This document shows, one piece after another, positions 17,742-27,314 of a DNA stretch of 64,000 bases. This stretch comes from Segetibacter sp. (GTDB taxonomy: Bacteria; Bacteroidota; Bacteroidia; Chitinophagales; Chitinophagaceae). Under the pieces are notes generated by a model. It had not been told where the DNA came from and ran no database searches. It worked only from the letters and a program-made list of their open reading frames with translations. A program made the translations under genes and the position numbers. The stretch's first letter is position 1. Every line of letters begins with the position of its first letter. The stretch covers positions 1-64,000 of the forward strand of contig JAQBNO010000034.1 of NCBI GenBank assembly GCA_028288485.1, given 5' to 3'.

Positions 17742-18232
17742 TAAAGGTATTAGAATTAAAATAAAGCGTTTGTTTAAAGCTTGTTAGAAAAGTAAAAAAG
17801 GTGACGGTGAATGGTGGATGGTAAATAGTGAATAGTGGAAGGCGGCTGATTTTTCACGATCGACTTTTGATATTCACGCGAGTAAGGCTTTGGAAGTTTT
17901 CTTCCTGGAACGGATTATAGCCCCCCGTGGGTTAGGTTTTTTGGGCCAGGCAGCGGGAATTGCATTTAGCCCCCGTTGCGTCGCACACTGCAACTGTATA
18001 GTCTTGCCCAACATATTTTACATAGTATACCATCAGCTTCCTAAACATGCCAGGAATAATTCTGCCGTCGGTATAATTAGAGAAAAGCCGCAAAAAAAAG
18101 TGTACAAGTGGCCGCCCGGCTAAATGCGCTCGAACGGGAGTGACATCACCAAAGGGATCCGTTCGGGTAACGATGTTGGGGCCATATTCCCTCGTTTGTA
18201 ACCAACTAAATCCTACTGTCTTTTAAAACAAA
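17742..18232. other. Gap between gatB and the PDZ gene with repeat fragments
   Basis: No gene is supported. About 17801-17841 is a GGTGAATGGTGGATGG-type simple tract. Bases 17974-17986 are the inverted GCGACGCAACG motif, and 18131-18175 is a longer repeat copy. An open 77-codon frame at 17890-18123 runs through these repeats and is rejected. Confidence 0.5.
18131..18175 (+). repeat. Short interspersed repeat (GACATCACCAAAGGG type)
   Basis: CGGGAGTGACATCACCAAAG followed by GGATCCGTTCGGGTAACGATG. About 30 of 34 bases agree with 5613-5639 and the bases before it. Confidence 0.65.
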
Positions 18233-18256
18233 AGAGCCGTTACACCTCGTAACGGC
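18229..18256 (-). terminator. Intrinsic terminator of the PDZ gene
   Basis: GCCGTTAC at 18236-18243 pairs with GTAACGGC at 18249-18256 around a 5-base loop; on the minus strand it is followed by TCTTTTG. It lies about 40 bases behind the stop codon. Confidence 0.75.
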
Positions 18257-18294
18257 CCACAACAATAAATATCAACACAAAGAAAAAGCGTTAA

Positions 18295-19284
18295 TTACAA
18301 GTCAGCTGATTTTAATCTTTTCGGTATTTTAATTTCTGATGTGTCCGTCTTACCATCTCTCTTGTAGGTAAACTTAACTGTGTCCCCTTCCTTTACATCC
18401 CTGATTTCGTTTCGTAATTCATCTACACCTGCAACATCTTTTCCATTCACCTGCGTGATTACATCTCCTTCTTTAATGCCCGCTTTTGCTGCAGGAGAAT
18501 CATCGTCAACGTCTTTTACCGTAACACCTTTACCGGCTTCCACATCCTGTATCTGCAATCCGATTTTCGGCCTGCGGTTGAAGGCAAGGTTAAAGTTGTC
18601 AGCACCAGGAAAACCACCTCTTGGCATGTCAAAATTGAAATTGTCGTTATTCATGTTGAAGGAGAAATTCCTTATCTTATTTTCACCGAGTGTTGCAGTT
18701 GTTTTTTCTTCTTTACCGTTGCGCTTATAGGAGATCTCTACCTTATCGTCGGGCTTATACCCGTTAATCGCATCAACCAGTTCACGGGGAGTTTTAACTG
18801 CAGTATTACCGATTTTTGTTATCACATCATCTTTCTGTAACCCTGCCTTTTCAGCAGCACTTTCTTTGGTGATTTCTGTAACCTGTACGCCATCATCTGT
18901 TTTTTTAGTCATTACGCCTAACAGCGCCCTGTTAGCAGTAGCCGGAATTAAATGATCAAATTCTTCAAAGTTAAATTCGGGACGAGGACCTGAAAAACTT
19001 TTGATGCGCGGAGGAGCAATCACCGCCAGCGGACGTTCTCTCTTTAGAACTGTTACATCGTCATTTTTATAATTCTCCAAAGATTTGCCGTTAATGGTAA
19101 CGTTATCGCCGTCAACAACGATGGTCATTTTCTCGGTCTTACCATTTTTCTTGCGAATCACAATTTCCTGCGTTTTATCGTCTTTGCTTTTGGCAATTTT
19201 ATCTTTTTTGTCTTGCGCAAATGCGGTCGAAACGATTAACGTGGCAGCTAAAGCGACTACCGGCAATTTTAAAAGTTTTATCAT
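18295..19284 (-). CDS. Exported protein with two PDZ domains
   Basis: 329 aa with a signal peptide (MIKLLKLPVVALAATLIVST, cleavage near AFAQ). Residues ~30-70 are charged with a short beta unit. PDZ 1 lies at about 118-205 (LLGVMTKK ... AAEKAGLQKDDVI) and PDZ 2 at about 235-325 (IGLQIQDV ... PAAKAGIKEGDVI). No protease domain is attached, unlike DegP/HtrA. It probably acts as a periplasmic binding or scaffold protein for unfolded or outer-membrane proteins; that role is inferred. Single gene with its own terminator. Confidence 0.88.
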   Translation of the reverse strand: MIKLLKLPVVALAATLIVSTAFAQDKKDKIAKSKDDKTQEIVIRKKNGKTEKMTIVVDGDNVTINGKSLENYKNDDVTVLKRERPLAVIAPPRIKSFSGPRPEFNFEEFDHLIPATANRALLGVMTKKTDDGVQVTEITKESAAEKAGLQKDDVITKIGNTAVKTPRELVDAINGYKPDDKVEISYKRNGKEEKTTATLGENKIRNFSFNMNNDNFNFDMPRGGFPGADNFNLAFNRRPKIGLQIQDVEAGKGVTVKDVDDDSPAAKAGIKEGDVITQVNGKDVAGVDELRNEIRDVKEGDTVKFTYKRDGKTDTSEIKIPKRLKSADL

Positions 19285-19324
19285 AATTAATTTGTTTTAA
19301 GGTTATACGAAAGTTTTAGTAGAT

Positions 19325-19332
19325 CAAAAGTA
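19325..19332 (-). promoter_or_regulatory. Putative -7 element for the PDZ gene
   Basis: The minus strand reads TACTTTTG, matching TAnnTTTG, with about 40 bases between it and the ATG. No clear -33 TTTG is seen. Confidence 0.35.
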
Positions 19333-19528
19333 AGAAAGTTTTTGGATATACGAATGGTTTCGGAAATGTTAATTTCTATGTTTAAAATTCTTGTCGTTCT
19401 TCCTTTTCAGTTAACAGCTTTTGATGAACATTGTCAAAATCTCGGCACTAATCTTCCGCCTAAACTTAAAAAATCAACTTTTGTTATCATACATTTAAGG
19501 GGTTAAATTACGAGCACAAAACGTCCCT

Positions 19529-21514
19529 ATGAGAGTAATCGCAGTTAAGTATGTTGTAATCATAATCATGCTATTTCCATTACGCGTGCATGCCCAACCT
19601 AATTATAACTTTAGTGCGGAGTCAGGCACTTATACCGCACTTACCAATGGCACATCAGTGTTGCTGAGCAACTTCAACGATACCGGCTCTGTTACCGATG
19701 ACGGATATATGAACGATGTTCCTATAGGTTTTGCCTTTAAGTATGATGGGAAGGATTATTCTGCAATCCATATAACAACTAATGGCCTCGTCGCATTTGG
19801 AAATCCCTTTGTAGTCGACGCCCGGTTTAACACTGCCGTTAACAGCCTTGCGATAGGCCATCCTCCAAATGCGGGAACGGCTTACCTGGCTCCCTTGTGG
19901 GATGATCTTGATATTGCTTCCACCGCTAACCTGCGATACGAATTATCTGGTAATGCTCCGTCCAGGGTTTTTACTGTTGAATGGAACAATGTAAAGTGGT
20001 ATAACGTTCCTACAAGAAGAGTATCTTTCCAGGTTCAGCTTTTCGAGACATCGAACGAAATTCGGTTTGTGTACAAGCGTGAAACCGGCAGGGATGGATT
20101 TACGTCGTCTATTGGGATAACCGATACTTTAACGGGCCCCGATCATTTTATTGCACTACTCGATGCTTCTTCTAATCCACCCATAAATACGGTTTATGAA
20201 GAAACGATTTTTCCATTACCAGTAACCGGCCAGGTGTATAAATTTTCGGCGATGCCATGCAGCATGCCGAAATTAAAACTGGAAGGATTTACCAATCACA
20301 ACATTTCTTTTAGCAATTCTCTTGTAGGTAACAACGGGTTTGAATATGCTGTCACTACAAACAATACTCCTCCTGTAGCAGGAACAATAGCCAGCCAGTC
20401 AACTATAACTATTTCATCTTTAAGTTCTGCGACAGCATTTTATTTTCATTGCAGAAATATTTGCAACAGCAGTACGAAAAGTGCATGGAAGACTGTTGCT
20501 TTTGTTACATCAAATGATGTTGTCCCGCTTCCGTACACGCAGGATTTTAGTACGCCACTAAATTATTCCATGCCTTCAGACCTGCGAATGATTAGGAGAG
20601 ACTCAACAAGCTGGTATGGTGTAAACAACGCACGATATTTCGGAAACTATTTATACAGTAGTTACGGTTGGTTTTATTTACCCCCCATCAATTTAAACAG
20701 TTCGTATCGTTATAATGTAAAATTTGCTTACGGTAGGGGACCTGCCTATCAAACACTTTTCGTAAAATATGCCAGCCAAATGGATTCAAGTGTTACTACC
20801 GGCACTCCTATTGTTACTATAACCGAATTCCAAGAAGGTTTAACCGATACTTCTATTATCATACAACCTGCACAAACCGGTAATTATTATATTGGTTTCC
20901 GTGGCTCAAGTCGCGATACTTCACTTTATGTTGATGATATTACTGTTAGTGTCTTTGACCGGGTCTTGCCGGTAAAATTTATATCACTTAAAGGTTTAAG
21001 GATTAACAGAGAAAATATTCTCAAATGGAATACAGCCGATGAAATTAATAGTGCTGGATTTTATATAGAGAGAAGTTTGGATGGAGCCGACTTCGATGAT
21101 ATCGGCTATGTTTCGGCGAGGAATGAACCTGGCGGATCAGAATATAGGTTTGCAGATAAAGTGCTAAGTTCAAATAAATATTACTATAGGATATATGAAA
21201 AAGATAAAGATGGTAAAAAGCTCTATTCTTCCACTATCGTAATCAGGGCGGGAGGGTTTGAAAATATGGCATTATATCCCAATCCTGCCACTGACAATAT
21301 AAACGTACTATTGGAGGGACTAAAACCAGGAGATTATAAATATGTGATCACGGATGTAACGGGAAGGGCTTGGTTACAGTCTAAAATTGTTTCAACCACA
21401 TCATCTTGTTTATTCAATATCAACACAAAAATTTTACCTAAAGGCGTATATTTTTTAAAACTGTCAGCTGGTATATTGAATGAACGGTTAGTGCAGAAAT
21501 TTTTGAAAAGATAA
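19529..21514 (+). CDS. Secreted protein with type IX sorting domain
   Basis: 661 aa with a signal peptide (cleavage near VHAQ). The N-terminal ~220 residues are a beta-sandwich with a central TTNGLVAFG motif. Then come an Ig/Fn3-like stretch (about 245-325) and a further beta domain (about 330-475) ending VDDITVSVFD. The last ~80 residues, beginning ALYPNPATDNINV and ending RLVQKFLKR, form the type A sorting domain recognised by the type IX secretion system, so the protein should be exported across the outer membrane and anchored or released. No catalytic motif is recognised; adhesion or glycan binding is possible. It ends at a terminator shared with the convergent gene. Confidence 0.88.
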   Translation: MRVIAVKYVVIIIMLFPLRVHAQPNYNFSAESGTYTALTNGTSVLLSNFNDTGSVTDDGYMNDVPIGFAFKYDGKDYSAIHITTNGLVAFGNPFVVDARFNTAVNSLAIGHPPNAGTAYLAPLWDDLDIASTANLRYELSGNAPSRVFTVEWNNVKWYNVPTRRVSFQVQLFETSNEIRFVYKRETGRDGFTSSIGITDTLTGPDHFIALLDASSNPPINTVYEETIFPLPVTGQVYKFSAMPCSMPKLKLEGFTNHNISFSNSLVGNNGFEYAVTTNNTPPVAGTIASQSTITISSLSSATAFYFHCRNICNSSTKSAWKTVAFVTSNDVVPLPYTQDFSTPLNYSMPSDLRMIRRDSTSWYGVNNARYFGNYLYSSYGWFYLPPINLNSSYRYNVKFAYGRGPAYQTLFVKYASQMDSSVTTGTPIVTITEFQEGLTDTSIIIQPAQTGNYYIGFRGSSRDTSLYVDDITVSVFDRVLPVKFISLKGLRINRENILKWNTADEINSAGFYIERSLDGADFDDIGYVSARNEPGGSEYRFADKVLSSNKYYYRIYEKDKDGKKLYSSTIVIRAGGFENMALYPNPATDNINVLLEGLKPGDYKYVITDVTGRAWLQSKIVSTTSSCLFNINTKILPKGVYFLKLSAGILNERLVQKFLKR

Positions 21515-21571
21515 CTGGAAAACTTGCTTTTCAAAAACCACTTTTAGAAGTAAACCAATAGCTTAAAAAAT

Positions 21572-21602
21572 AAAAGAGCCCCCTAGTGAACGAGGCTCTT
21601 TT
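21572..21602. terminator. Bidirectional terminator between convergent genes
   Basis: AAAAGAGCC at 21572-21580 pairs with GGCTCTTTT at 21594-21602 around a 13-base loop, with A and T runs on both sides. It serves the sorted surface protein on the plus strand and the small exported protein on the minus strand. Confidence 0.8.
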
Positions 21603-21620
21603 ATCTTTTTGACCTACTGT

Positions 21621-22076
21621 TTATTTTTCGGCCCTATCGAATAACGTCACAACACCGCTATCTGTAACTTTTAAAATAACTGATTCGTGCTCATTCTCTA
21701 ATGAGATAAAATACGCTCCTTCATCTGCTCTGTCGAAACGGATAGCTTCTTTTACGCTAAAGCTTCCAAAAGCAATAAACTCTGAATATTTTTTTGCAAG
21801 CGTTCTTTTTGCACTTACCGGCAAATCTTCCGGATCTATACTTTTGCTGGTGCCAATTTTATCGCCGTTAATCTGGTAAAAAGCTTCCATTTTCTGTTTG
21901 TCTACGACAAAGGTAGCTTTTGCAAAATTGCTTCCGATTGTCCAGGTTATATTGGTGGCACCTGGGTAATCGGCATTAAAAGTGTTTTTAATTAAGATGT
22001 TTACCTTTTTAGTATCGGCAAATGCGCTCGTGGCAACTGTAACTGCTAACAATACTGCAATCAATAACTTTTTCAT
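21621..22076 (-). CDS. Small exported protein, PepSY-like fold suspected
   Basis: 151 aa with a clear signal peptide (MKKLLIAVLLAVTVATSAFA). The start at 22076 is chosen because the only upstream in-frame start, a TTG at 22133, falls inside the -7 promoter element. The mature part has the pattern of a repeated two-strand-plus-helix unit (NTFNADYPGATNITWTIG, then a helix with LAKKY and strands with GAYFISLEN). This resembles the beta-lactamase-inhibitor-like PepSY-like proteins common in Bacteroidota. Function is unknown. Single gene with promoter and terminator. Confidence 0.8.
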   Translation of the reverse strand: MKKLLIAVLLAVTVATSAFADTKKVNILIKNTFNADYPGATNITWTIGSNFAKATFVVDKQKMEAFYQINGDKIGTSKSIDPEDLPVSAKRTLAKKYSEFIAFGSFSVKEAIRFDRADEGAYFISLENEHESVILKVTDSGVVTLFDRAEK

Positions 22077-22130
22077 GATGGGTTTTTTTAATTTTTTATT
22101 TTTAATGTCATTAATTTTTGTTGAACCAGT

Positions 22131-22162
22131 CAAAAGTAGAACGGGGAATATTGCTGCACAAT
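22131..22162 (-). promoter_or_regulatory. Promoter of the small exported protein gene
   Basis: On the minus strand ATTG (22162-22159), a 20-base spacer and TACTTTTG (22138-22131). This matches the Bacteroidetes -33/-7 pattern with one mismatch in the -33 box. The leader would be about 50 bases. Confidence 0.55.
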
Positions 22163-22387
22163 TGATATGTGATGAAAAGAGATCAGCGTACTTCTGATTC
22201 TGACGAACGGCAAAAGGAAGGGGGGATATAAGCTTTAAAATGCACCGAAGTTGGTGCAGGATTAGGCGGATGGGATGAACGGTAAATGATAAAAACCTCC
22301 GGGAGGTAATTCGTCAAATTTTCCGATCTGGCAATATTGACTGAAGGTGTTGGAATAGTATAAAAGGATCAGGCCTTAAAAGCTAAA

Positions 22388-22417
22388 GGCGCAGTCTCAA
22401 AATTTTGAGACCGCGCC
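22388..22417. terminator. Strong palindromic terminator behind the hicAB relic
   Basis: GGCGC-A-GTCTCAAAA is followed at once by TTTTGAGAC-C-GCGCC, an almost perfect palindrome, with TTTTT on the right and TTTAGCTTTT on the minus strand. It probably ends the minus-strand transcript from alaS through the hicAB relic. Confidence 0.75.
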
Positions 22418-22445
22418 TTTTTAATATTTATGAAATTTCTATGCG

Positions 22446-22646
22446 TTACATTAATCTTCCTTTAGGTGTCGGAATTGTTCTTCCTAATTCTTTTGCGGTT
22501 TCAATCCACTCCGCAATTATTACTTCCACATTTTGCAGCGATTCTTGATAGGTTTTGCCATCTGCCATGCATCCCGGCAGTTCCGGCACATCGGCTATAA
22601 ACCTCTCATCTTCATTACTCCAGTAAATTGTTATTTCTTATTTCGG
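22446..22646 (-). pseudogene. hicB: Decayed hicB antitoxin gene
   Basis: The minus-strand frame reads EITIYWSNEDERFIADV, then PELPGCMADGKTYQESL, then a helix and the end RTIPTPKGRLM. This is plainly a full-length HicB-type antitoxin of about 66 residues (DUF1902/UPF0150 group), which neutralises the HicA mRNA interferase. The start is destroyed: where the family has Met-Lys-Tyr-Glu, this copy has CCG-AAA-TAA-GAA, so the start codon is lost and codon 3 is a stop. No other start lies before the first conserved strand. It overlaps the end of the hicA relic by 32 bases, as in working hicAB pairs. Confidence 0.85.
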
Positions 22647-22900
22647 TGCCACAACCTGTCAATAGTTTGTATTTAATTAAAATTCCTCTCACTTGTTTCA
22701 CCTGGTAAGCTTTTGCTTTTGTACCATTTGGTTGAATGTTTATTATTTCTACAACACCGGGTTTTGAAAAAATATGATGACTCACTTTTTTTCTTTCAGA
22801 AAACTTCAGTCCAATTAATAGCTTCACAATTTCATCAAATAAATGTTATTAGGTGATGTTCCTGATCATATCTTTTGCAGGAGTTTCCAAATTTACTCAT
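22615..22900 (-). pseudogene. hicA: Decayed hicA toxin gene
   Basis: The intact part, from 22827, reads KLLIGLKFSERKKVSHHIFS and goes on with NIQPNGTKAKAYQVKQV, the HicA mRNA-interferase fold with its catalytic His in SHHIF. The N-terminus is broken. An ATG at 22900 opens MSKF, then a second frame gives LLQKI, a TGA and SGTSPNNI, and a third gives FDEIVKLLIG. That is two frameshifts and one stop over about 75 bases. A GTG at 22827 could start a 70-residue remnant without the first helix. The relic starts 8 bases behind the alaS stop. Confidence 0.85.
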
Positions 22901-22908
22901 GCCTCAGT

Positions 22909-25536
22909 TTACAATAAACCTTTTACCTTTTCAATAACCAAAGGCAAATTACTAGCATCTTGTCCACCGGCTGTTGCCAGTGTTTTTTGTCCACCGCCAC
23001 CCCCTTTGATCAGAGGTGCAACGTGTTCTTTAATAATCTTTGTTGCTTCAAGGTTTTTTGAAGCTGATACTTGCTCATCAATCATAATTGCTACATATGC
23101 TTTATCATCCACTTTTGCGGCGAGTGCAACTACATAATTCTGTAATTCAAGCTTAAGGTCTACACAAAGTTTCTTTAATCCATCTCCGTTCGCAACTTCA
23201 ACTACTTGTCCAAGAAAAGTAACTCCATTTATGTCTTCTGCCTTTTTAACCAGTTCGGTTTTTAGAGCCGCTAATTGTTTTGCTTCAAAGCTTTCAATTT
23301 TTTTCTTCAGGTCCGAATTTTCTGACTGCAGGTTTTCTATTGCCTTTTTTACATCCTTTGGATTTTTTAGCGCTTCTTTTATTTCACGCAAAGCAATTAA
23401 ATGCTCTGTCATCCAATCTTCTGCTGCTTTGCCGCTTACTGCTTCAATTCTTCTTACACCTGCAGCCACTGCAGTTTCGTGTTTTATTTTAAACAACCCC
23501 AATTCCCCGGTATAGCCCACGTGCGTCCCGCCGCAAAGTTCAACTGAGTAGTTTGGATCCATTATTACCACTCTAACCACATCGCCATATTTCTCTCCAA
23601 ACAATGCCATTGCACCCATTTCGACAGCCGCTTCTTTACTCATCTGCTGAATTACAACGGGCACATTTTCCCTTATTTTCTCATTTACAAGAGACTCGAT
23701 TTTTGCAATCTCCTCATCTGTAACTTTAGAGAAGTGTGAAAAGTCGAAGCGCAAATGTTCATGGTTAACAAGGCTGCCCTTTTGCGCCACATGTGTTCCC
23801 AGCACCTGCCTTAAAGCTGCATGTAATAAGTGCGTTGCACTATGGTGTTTTTCTGTATTTCTCCTGCGTGTTTTGTTCACTCTTGCAATCACTTCACCAT
23901 CAATTTCTACTGGCAGTTTTTCAGTGAAATGAATGGTGAGGTTATTTTCCTTTTTAGTATCCGTTACATGAATGGTTTCATTGCCAAAGACCAGTTCGCC
24001 CCGGTCTCCCACCTGCCCGCCACTCTCGGCATAAAAAGGTGTAACATTCAATACCAGTTGAAATGATTCTTTACCTTTTGCCGAAGCCTTCCTGTATCTT
24101 AAAACCTTGCTTTTAATTTCAACGGTATCGTAGCCTACGAACTCACTAAAATTATTCTCATCAACAACAACCCAGTCACCCGTATCCATCGCTGTTGCGG
24201 CCCGACTTCGGTTCTTCTGTTGCTGCATTTCTTCTTCAAAAGCCTTTTCGTCGACCTGTAGGTTATTTTCAGCAGCGATTAACCTGGTAAGATCAATGGG
24301 AAAACCATAGGTATCAAATAATTCAAAGGCTGCTTTCCCATTTATAAGTGCGGCTGATGTTGTTTTCGACAATTGTATAATTTCATCTATTTTCTTTAAT
24401 CCTTTCTCCAACGTTCTTAAAAACCCCTCCTCCTCCTCCTTAACCACCTTCACCACAAAATCGAGTTGAGACTGTAACTCCGGGAACACTTTCTCGAACT
24501 GCTTCGCTAATACTGGCATTAACTCGAATAAAAGCGGTTTTTTATAATCGAGATAAGAATAATAATACCTTACTGCACGCCTTAAAATTCTCCTGATTAC
24601 ATATCCAGCTCCTGTATTTGATGGCAACTGTCCATCGGCAATTGTAAATGCAATTGCACGTATGTGATCGGCAATTACACGAAATGCAACGTCTTTTTTA
24701 TCGTCGGTGTTTGTATATTTCTTACCTGCAAATTTTTCTGTTACTGCAACGGTTCCGGTAAAAAGATCGGTGTCGTAATTACTGCTCTTCTGCTGCAGGA
24801 CACGAACCAAACGTTCAAGTCCCATACCTGTATCTACATGTCGTGCCGGCAGAGGCTCAAGTGCTCCATTCTTTAAACGGTTAAACTGAATGAACACATT
24901 ATTCCAAATTTCTATCACTTGCGGATGATCATTATTCACCAGTGTTTTTCCATCAACCGATTTTCTTTCTTCGTCGCTCCTGCAATCAACATGAATTTCG
25001 GTACAAGGGCCGCAAGGGCCGGTATCACCCATTTCCCAGAAATTGTCTTTCTTGTTTCCCAGTAAGATTCTATCCTCGCTGATGACCTTTTTCCATTCGT
25101 TATATGCTTCGTCGTCTTTAGGCAGGCTTTCCATTTCGTTTCCTTCAAATACGGTAACGTACAAGCGGTCTTTGTCCAGTTTGTAAACTTCGGTCAGCAA
25201 TTCCCAGCTCCATGCAATAGCTTCAGCTTTAAAATAATCGCCGAAGCTCCAGTTGCCCAGCATTTCAAACATCGTATGGTGGTACGTGTCCACCCCTACT
25301 TCCTCCAGGTCGTTGTGTTTACCACTCACGCGCAAACATTTTTGTGTATCCGCTATCCTCGAATTTTCAGGTGCCCTGTTCCCGAGGAAATAATCTTTAA
25401 ACTGGTTCATACCCGCATTGGTAAAAAGCAGGGTAGGATCGTTCTTTACCACGATTGGTGCAGAAGGCACAACTACGTGATTTTTTTTTGCAAAAAAGTT
25501 CAAAAACTCCTTTCTTATTTCAGCACTCGTCATCAT
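22909..25536 (-). CDS. alaS: Alanine--tRNA ligase
   Basis: 875 aa, full length. It has the class II catalytic core at the N-terminus (NDPTLLFTNAGMNQFKDYF, and TGMGLERLVRVLQ near 235), the anticodon/tRNA-binding helical domain, and the editing domain with HSATHLLHAALR near 562 and CGGTHV near 665. The C-terminal C-Ala domain ends with GGGGGQKTLATAGG. The enzyme charges tRNA-Ala and clears mischarged Ser/Gly. The start may be at either of two adjacent ATGs (25536 or 25533). A -7-like element sits about 60 bases upstream, and a long repeat element fills the rest of the gap. Confidence 0.97.
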   Translation of the reverse strand: MMTSAEIRKEFLNFFAKKNHVVVPSAPIVVKNDPTLLFTNAGMNQFKDYFLGNRAPENSRIADTQKCLRVSGKHNDLEEVGVDTYHHTMFEMLGNWSFGDYFKAEAIAWSWELLTEVYKLDKDRLYVTVFEGNEMESLPKDDEAYNEWKKVISEDRILLGNKKDNFWEMGDTGPCGPCTEIHVDCRSDEERKSVDGKTLVNNDHPQVIEIWNNVFIQFNRLKNGALEPLPARHVDTGMGLERLVRVLQQKSSNYDTDLFTGTVAVTEKFAGKKYTNTDDKKDVAFRVIADHIRAIAFTIADGQLPSNTGAGYVIRRILRRAVRYYYSYLDYKKPLLFELMPVLAKQFEKVFPELQSQLDFVVKVVKEEEEGFLRTLEKGLKKIDEIIQLSKTTSAALINGKAAFELFDTYGFPIDLTRLIAAENNLQVDEKAFEEEMQQQKNRSRAATAMDTGDWVVVDENNFSEFVGYDTVEIKSKVLRYRKASAKGKESFQLVLNVTPFYAESGGQVGDRGELVFGNETIHVTDTKKENNLTIHFTEKLPVEIDGEVIARVNKTRRRNTEKHHSATHLLHAALRQVLGTHVAQKGSLVNHEHLRFDFSHFSKVTDEEIAKIESLVNEKIRENVPVVIQQMSKEAAVEMGAMALFGEKYGDVVRVVIMDPNYSVELCGGTHVGYTGELGLFKIKHETAVAAGVRRIEAVSGKAAEDWMTEHLIALREIKEALKNPKDVKKAIENLQSENSDLKKKIESFEAKQLAALKTELVKKAEDINGVTFLGQVVEVANGDGLKKLCVDLKLELQNYVVALAAKVDDKAYVAIMIDEQVSASKNLEATKIIKEHVAPLIKGGGGGQKTLATAGGQDASNLPLVIEKVKGLL

Positions 25537-25594
25537 AACTCCGGAAAAATTTATGTATCTAAATTATATTTTCACCCTTAAATGTACGCAGGCG

Positions 25595-25602
25595 CAAAGG
25601 TA
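25595..25602 (-). promoter_or_regulatory. Putative -7 element for alaS
   Basis: The minus strand reads TACCTTTG, a TAnnTTTG match about 60 bases before the alaS ATG. A good -33 box is not seen. Confidence 0.4.
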
Positions 25603-25700
25603 GGAAATGAAAGGAGTTAAGTATTTATTGGTTTTACCGTTTCCTGCTCATCGTTTCTACATTCATTTCATGATGCGCTTTGGCCAGTGCCCATAACAAA

Positions 25701-26226
25701 GTACAGGAGTGCGACGCAAAAAACCTTATGGGGCGGCCCCCAAACCATGCAAATGAACTTTTAGTGCGATCATTTACAGCTGAAGCGGCGTGGCTTCGTT
25801 ATTACAATGGACTCTCCCGATAAACATCCGCGCTTTGTTTCTGAAACCGCTTCGCTGGTTTCAGAATGCCTTCGCCTTCGCCCGGCACCCAACCGGCTGA
25901 TGTCACTTATGCAATAACTGTTGCCAGAAGCGAATATTATAACTCGAACCGATAAAAACAGACACCAACTTTACTCGTTTGTTGCCAGTGGCAATGCTGC
26001 CGGACGGTACCCTTCGGCTTCGCTCAGGGTACCGTCCAGCAGGCTCAGGGTAAAAAATGCTACGCTAAGTTCTATCGAAGAATTAAAAGTTGAACTGAGC
26101 GTAGCAACGATGATTCTTATAGTACAAAAAGCCGGTATCCAAAAAAAAATTAAAAATCAAGACAGCAAAAACGAGTTTATTAATAGAGAAGCCCGATAGT
26201 AGCAATGCAGTCTGGCTAACACAAAA
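25701..26226 (+). repeat. Long interspersed element, copy A (~525 bp)
   Basis: First of three near-copies (with 46516-47010 and 50436-50946), all in the same orientation. It begins GTACAGGAGTGCGACGCAA and contains three hairpins. Hairpin 1 is GAAACC/GGTTTC at 25841-25860. Hairpin 2 is 26000-26012 paired with 26027-26039. Hairpin 3 is TGCTACGCTAAGTTC at 26058-26072 paired with 26092-26106 (14 of 15). A 92-codon frame at 25921-26199 is open here but shifted in copy B, so the element is judged non-coding. It lies between the divergent alaS and M23 peptidase genes. Confidence 0.85.
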
Positions 26227-26342
26227 ACGATCAAGAAGATCAACCTGACAAGAAGAATAGCGGTTTCAACACTAATCATTATTTGCAACAATAATTGCTG
26301 AACTTCGTGCCCTGCTTAAGCTGGAATGAGAAAACGAATTAA

Positions 26343-27314
26343 TTGAAGAAAGTAAAATACTTCTATAACACGCACACACTGCGGTACGAAAAACTGACAG
26401 TGCCTTTAAGAGTAAAACTTTTAAGGGTGTTTGGATTTATTGCAACTGCCCTGGTTACGGCAACTATTATTGTGTGGTTCGGCTTCCGTTACATTGGTTC
26501 TCCAAACGAACGTATTCTGCATCAGCAGATTGAGGATTATGAAGACAATTACGCGCTGTTGAATGAACGGGTAGAGCAACTTCAGCAGCAAATGGCCGAA
26601 CTCGAGAAAAGAGACAACCAGGTATACCGGTCTATTTTTGAAGCAAACCCGATACCCGATAGCGCCAGGGCGAGGCAGTTGGAAATGTCGGAGGAGATAA
26701 AGTTGATACAGCGGCTCGCAGATGATGAACTGGTGAAAAGCCTCACTTGGCAGTTAAATTCCCTGACCGCAAGAGCTGCCGCTCAATCAAAAAGTTATGC
26801 AGAAATTGATGAGATGGTACGGAATAAAGAAAAGTTACTAGCATCGATTCCTGCTATCCGGCCCGTAAGCAGCAAAGATCTTAGCAGTATTGCCTCGGGC
26901 TTTGGAAGCCGCATCGATCCTGTGTATAAAGTATCAAAATTTCACAAGGGGCTCGATTTTGCTGCACCACAGGGCACGCCCGTTTATGCCACTGCCGACG
27001 GTCGCATAAAAACTTCTACCCACGAGGAAGGCGGATACGGCAATCACGTGGTAATAAATCATGGCTACAGCTACGAAACTCTGTACGGCCATATGGTGCG
27101 GATAAAAGTGCATGAAGGACAGTCGATCAAGCGTGGTGAGGTGATCGGTTGGGTGGGCAGTACCGGCAAGAGCACGGGGCCGCATTGCCATTACGAAGTT
27201 CATAAAAACGGCAACGCTGTTGACCCGGTTTATTTCTTCTATAACGACCTTACCCCTGAGCAGTTTGACCGTCTCGTTAAAATTGCGGCGGGAAGTAACC
27301 AAAGTCTCGACTAA
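26343..27314 (+). CDS. M23 family murein endopeptidase, membrane-anchored
   Basis: 323 aa from a TTG start; the N-terminus KKVKYFYNTHTLRYEKL directly before the membrane segment supports it. A transmembrane helix lies at about 29-49, then a coiled coil at about 60-115 with many Gln, Glu and Arg. The LytM/M23 domain is at about 195-300: HKGLD (His201, Asp205), YETLYGHM and PHCHYE (His281, His283). These are the zinc ligands and the catalytic His set, so it should be active against peptidoglycan cross-bridges, or belong to the cell-division LytM group. It is followed on the same strand by the MerR-type gene after 277 bases. Confidence 0.9.
   Translation: MKKVKYFYNTHTLRYEKLTVPLRVKLLRVFGFIATALVTATIIVWFGFRYIGSPNERILHQQIEDYEDNYALLNERVEQLQQQMAELEKRDNQVYRSIFEANPIPDSARARQLEMSEEIKLIQRLADDELVKSLTWQLNSLTARAAAQSKSYAEIDEMVRNKEKLLASIPAIRPVSSKDLSSIASGFGSRIDPVYKVSKFHKGLDFAAPQGTPVYATADGRIKTSTHEEGGYGNHVVINHGYSYETLYGHMVRIKVHEGQSIKRGEVIGWVGSTGKSTGPHCHYEVHKNGNAVDPVYFFYNDLTPEQFDRLVKIAAGSNQSLD

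Noticed and set aside
25921-26199. 92-codon open frame inside long repeat copy A
   Set aside because: Frame is not kept in copy B (two-base deletion), and the translation follows the repeat rather than any protein pattern.
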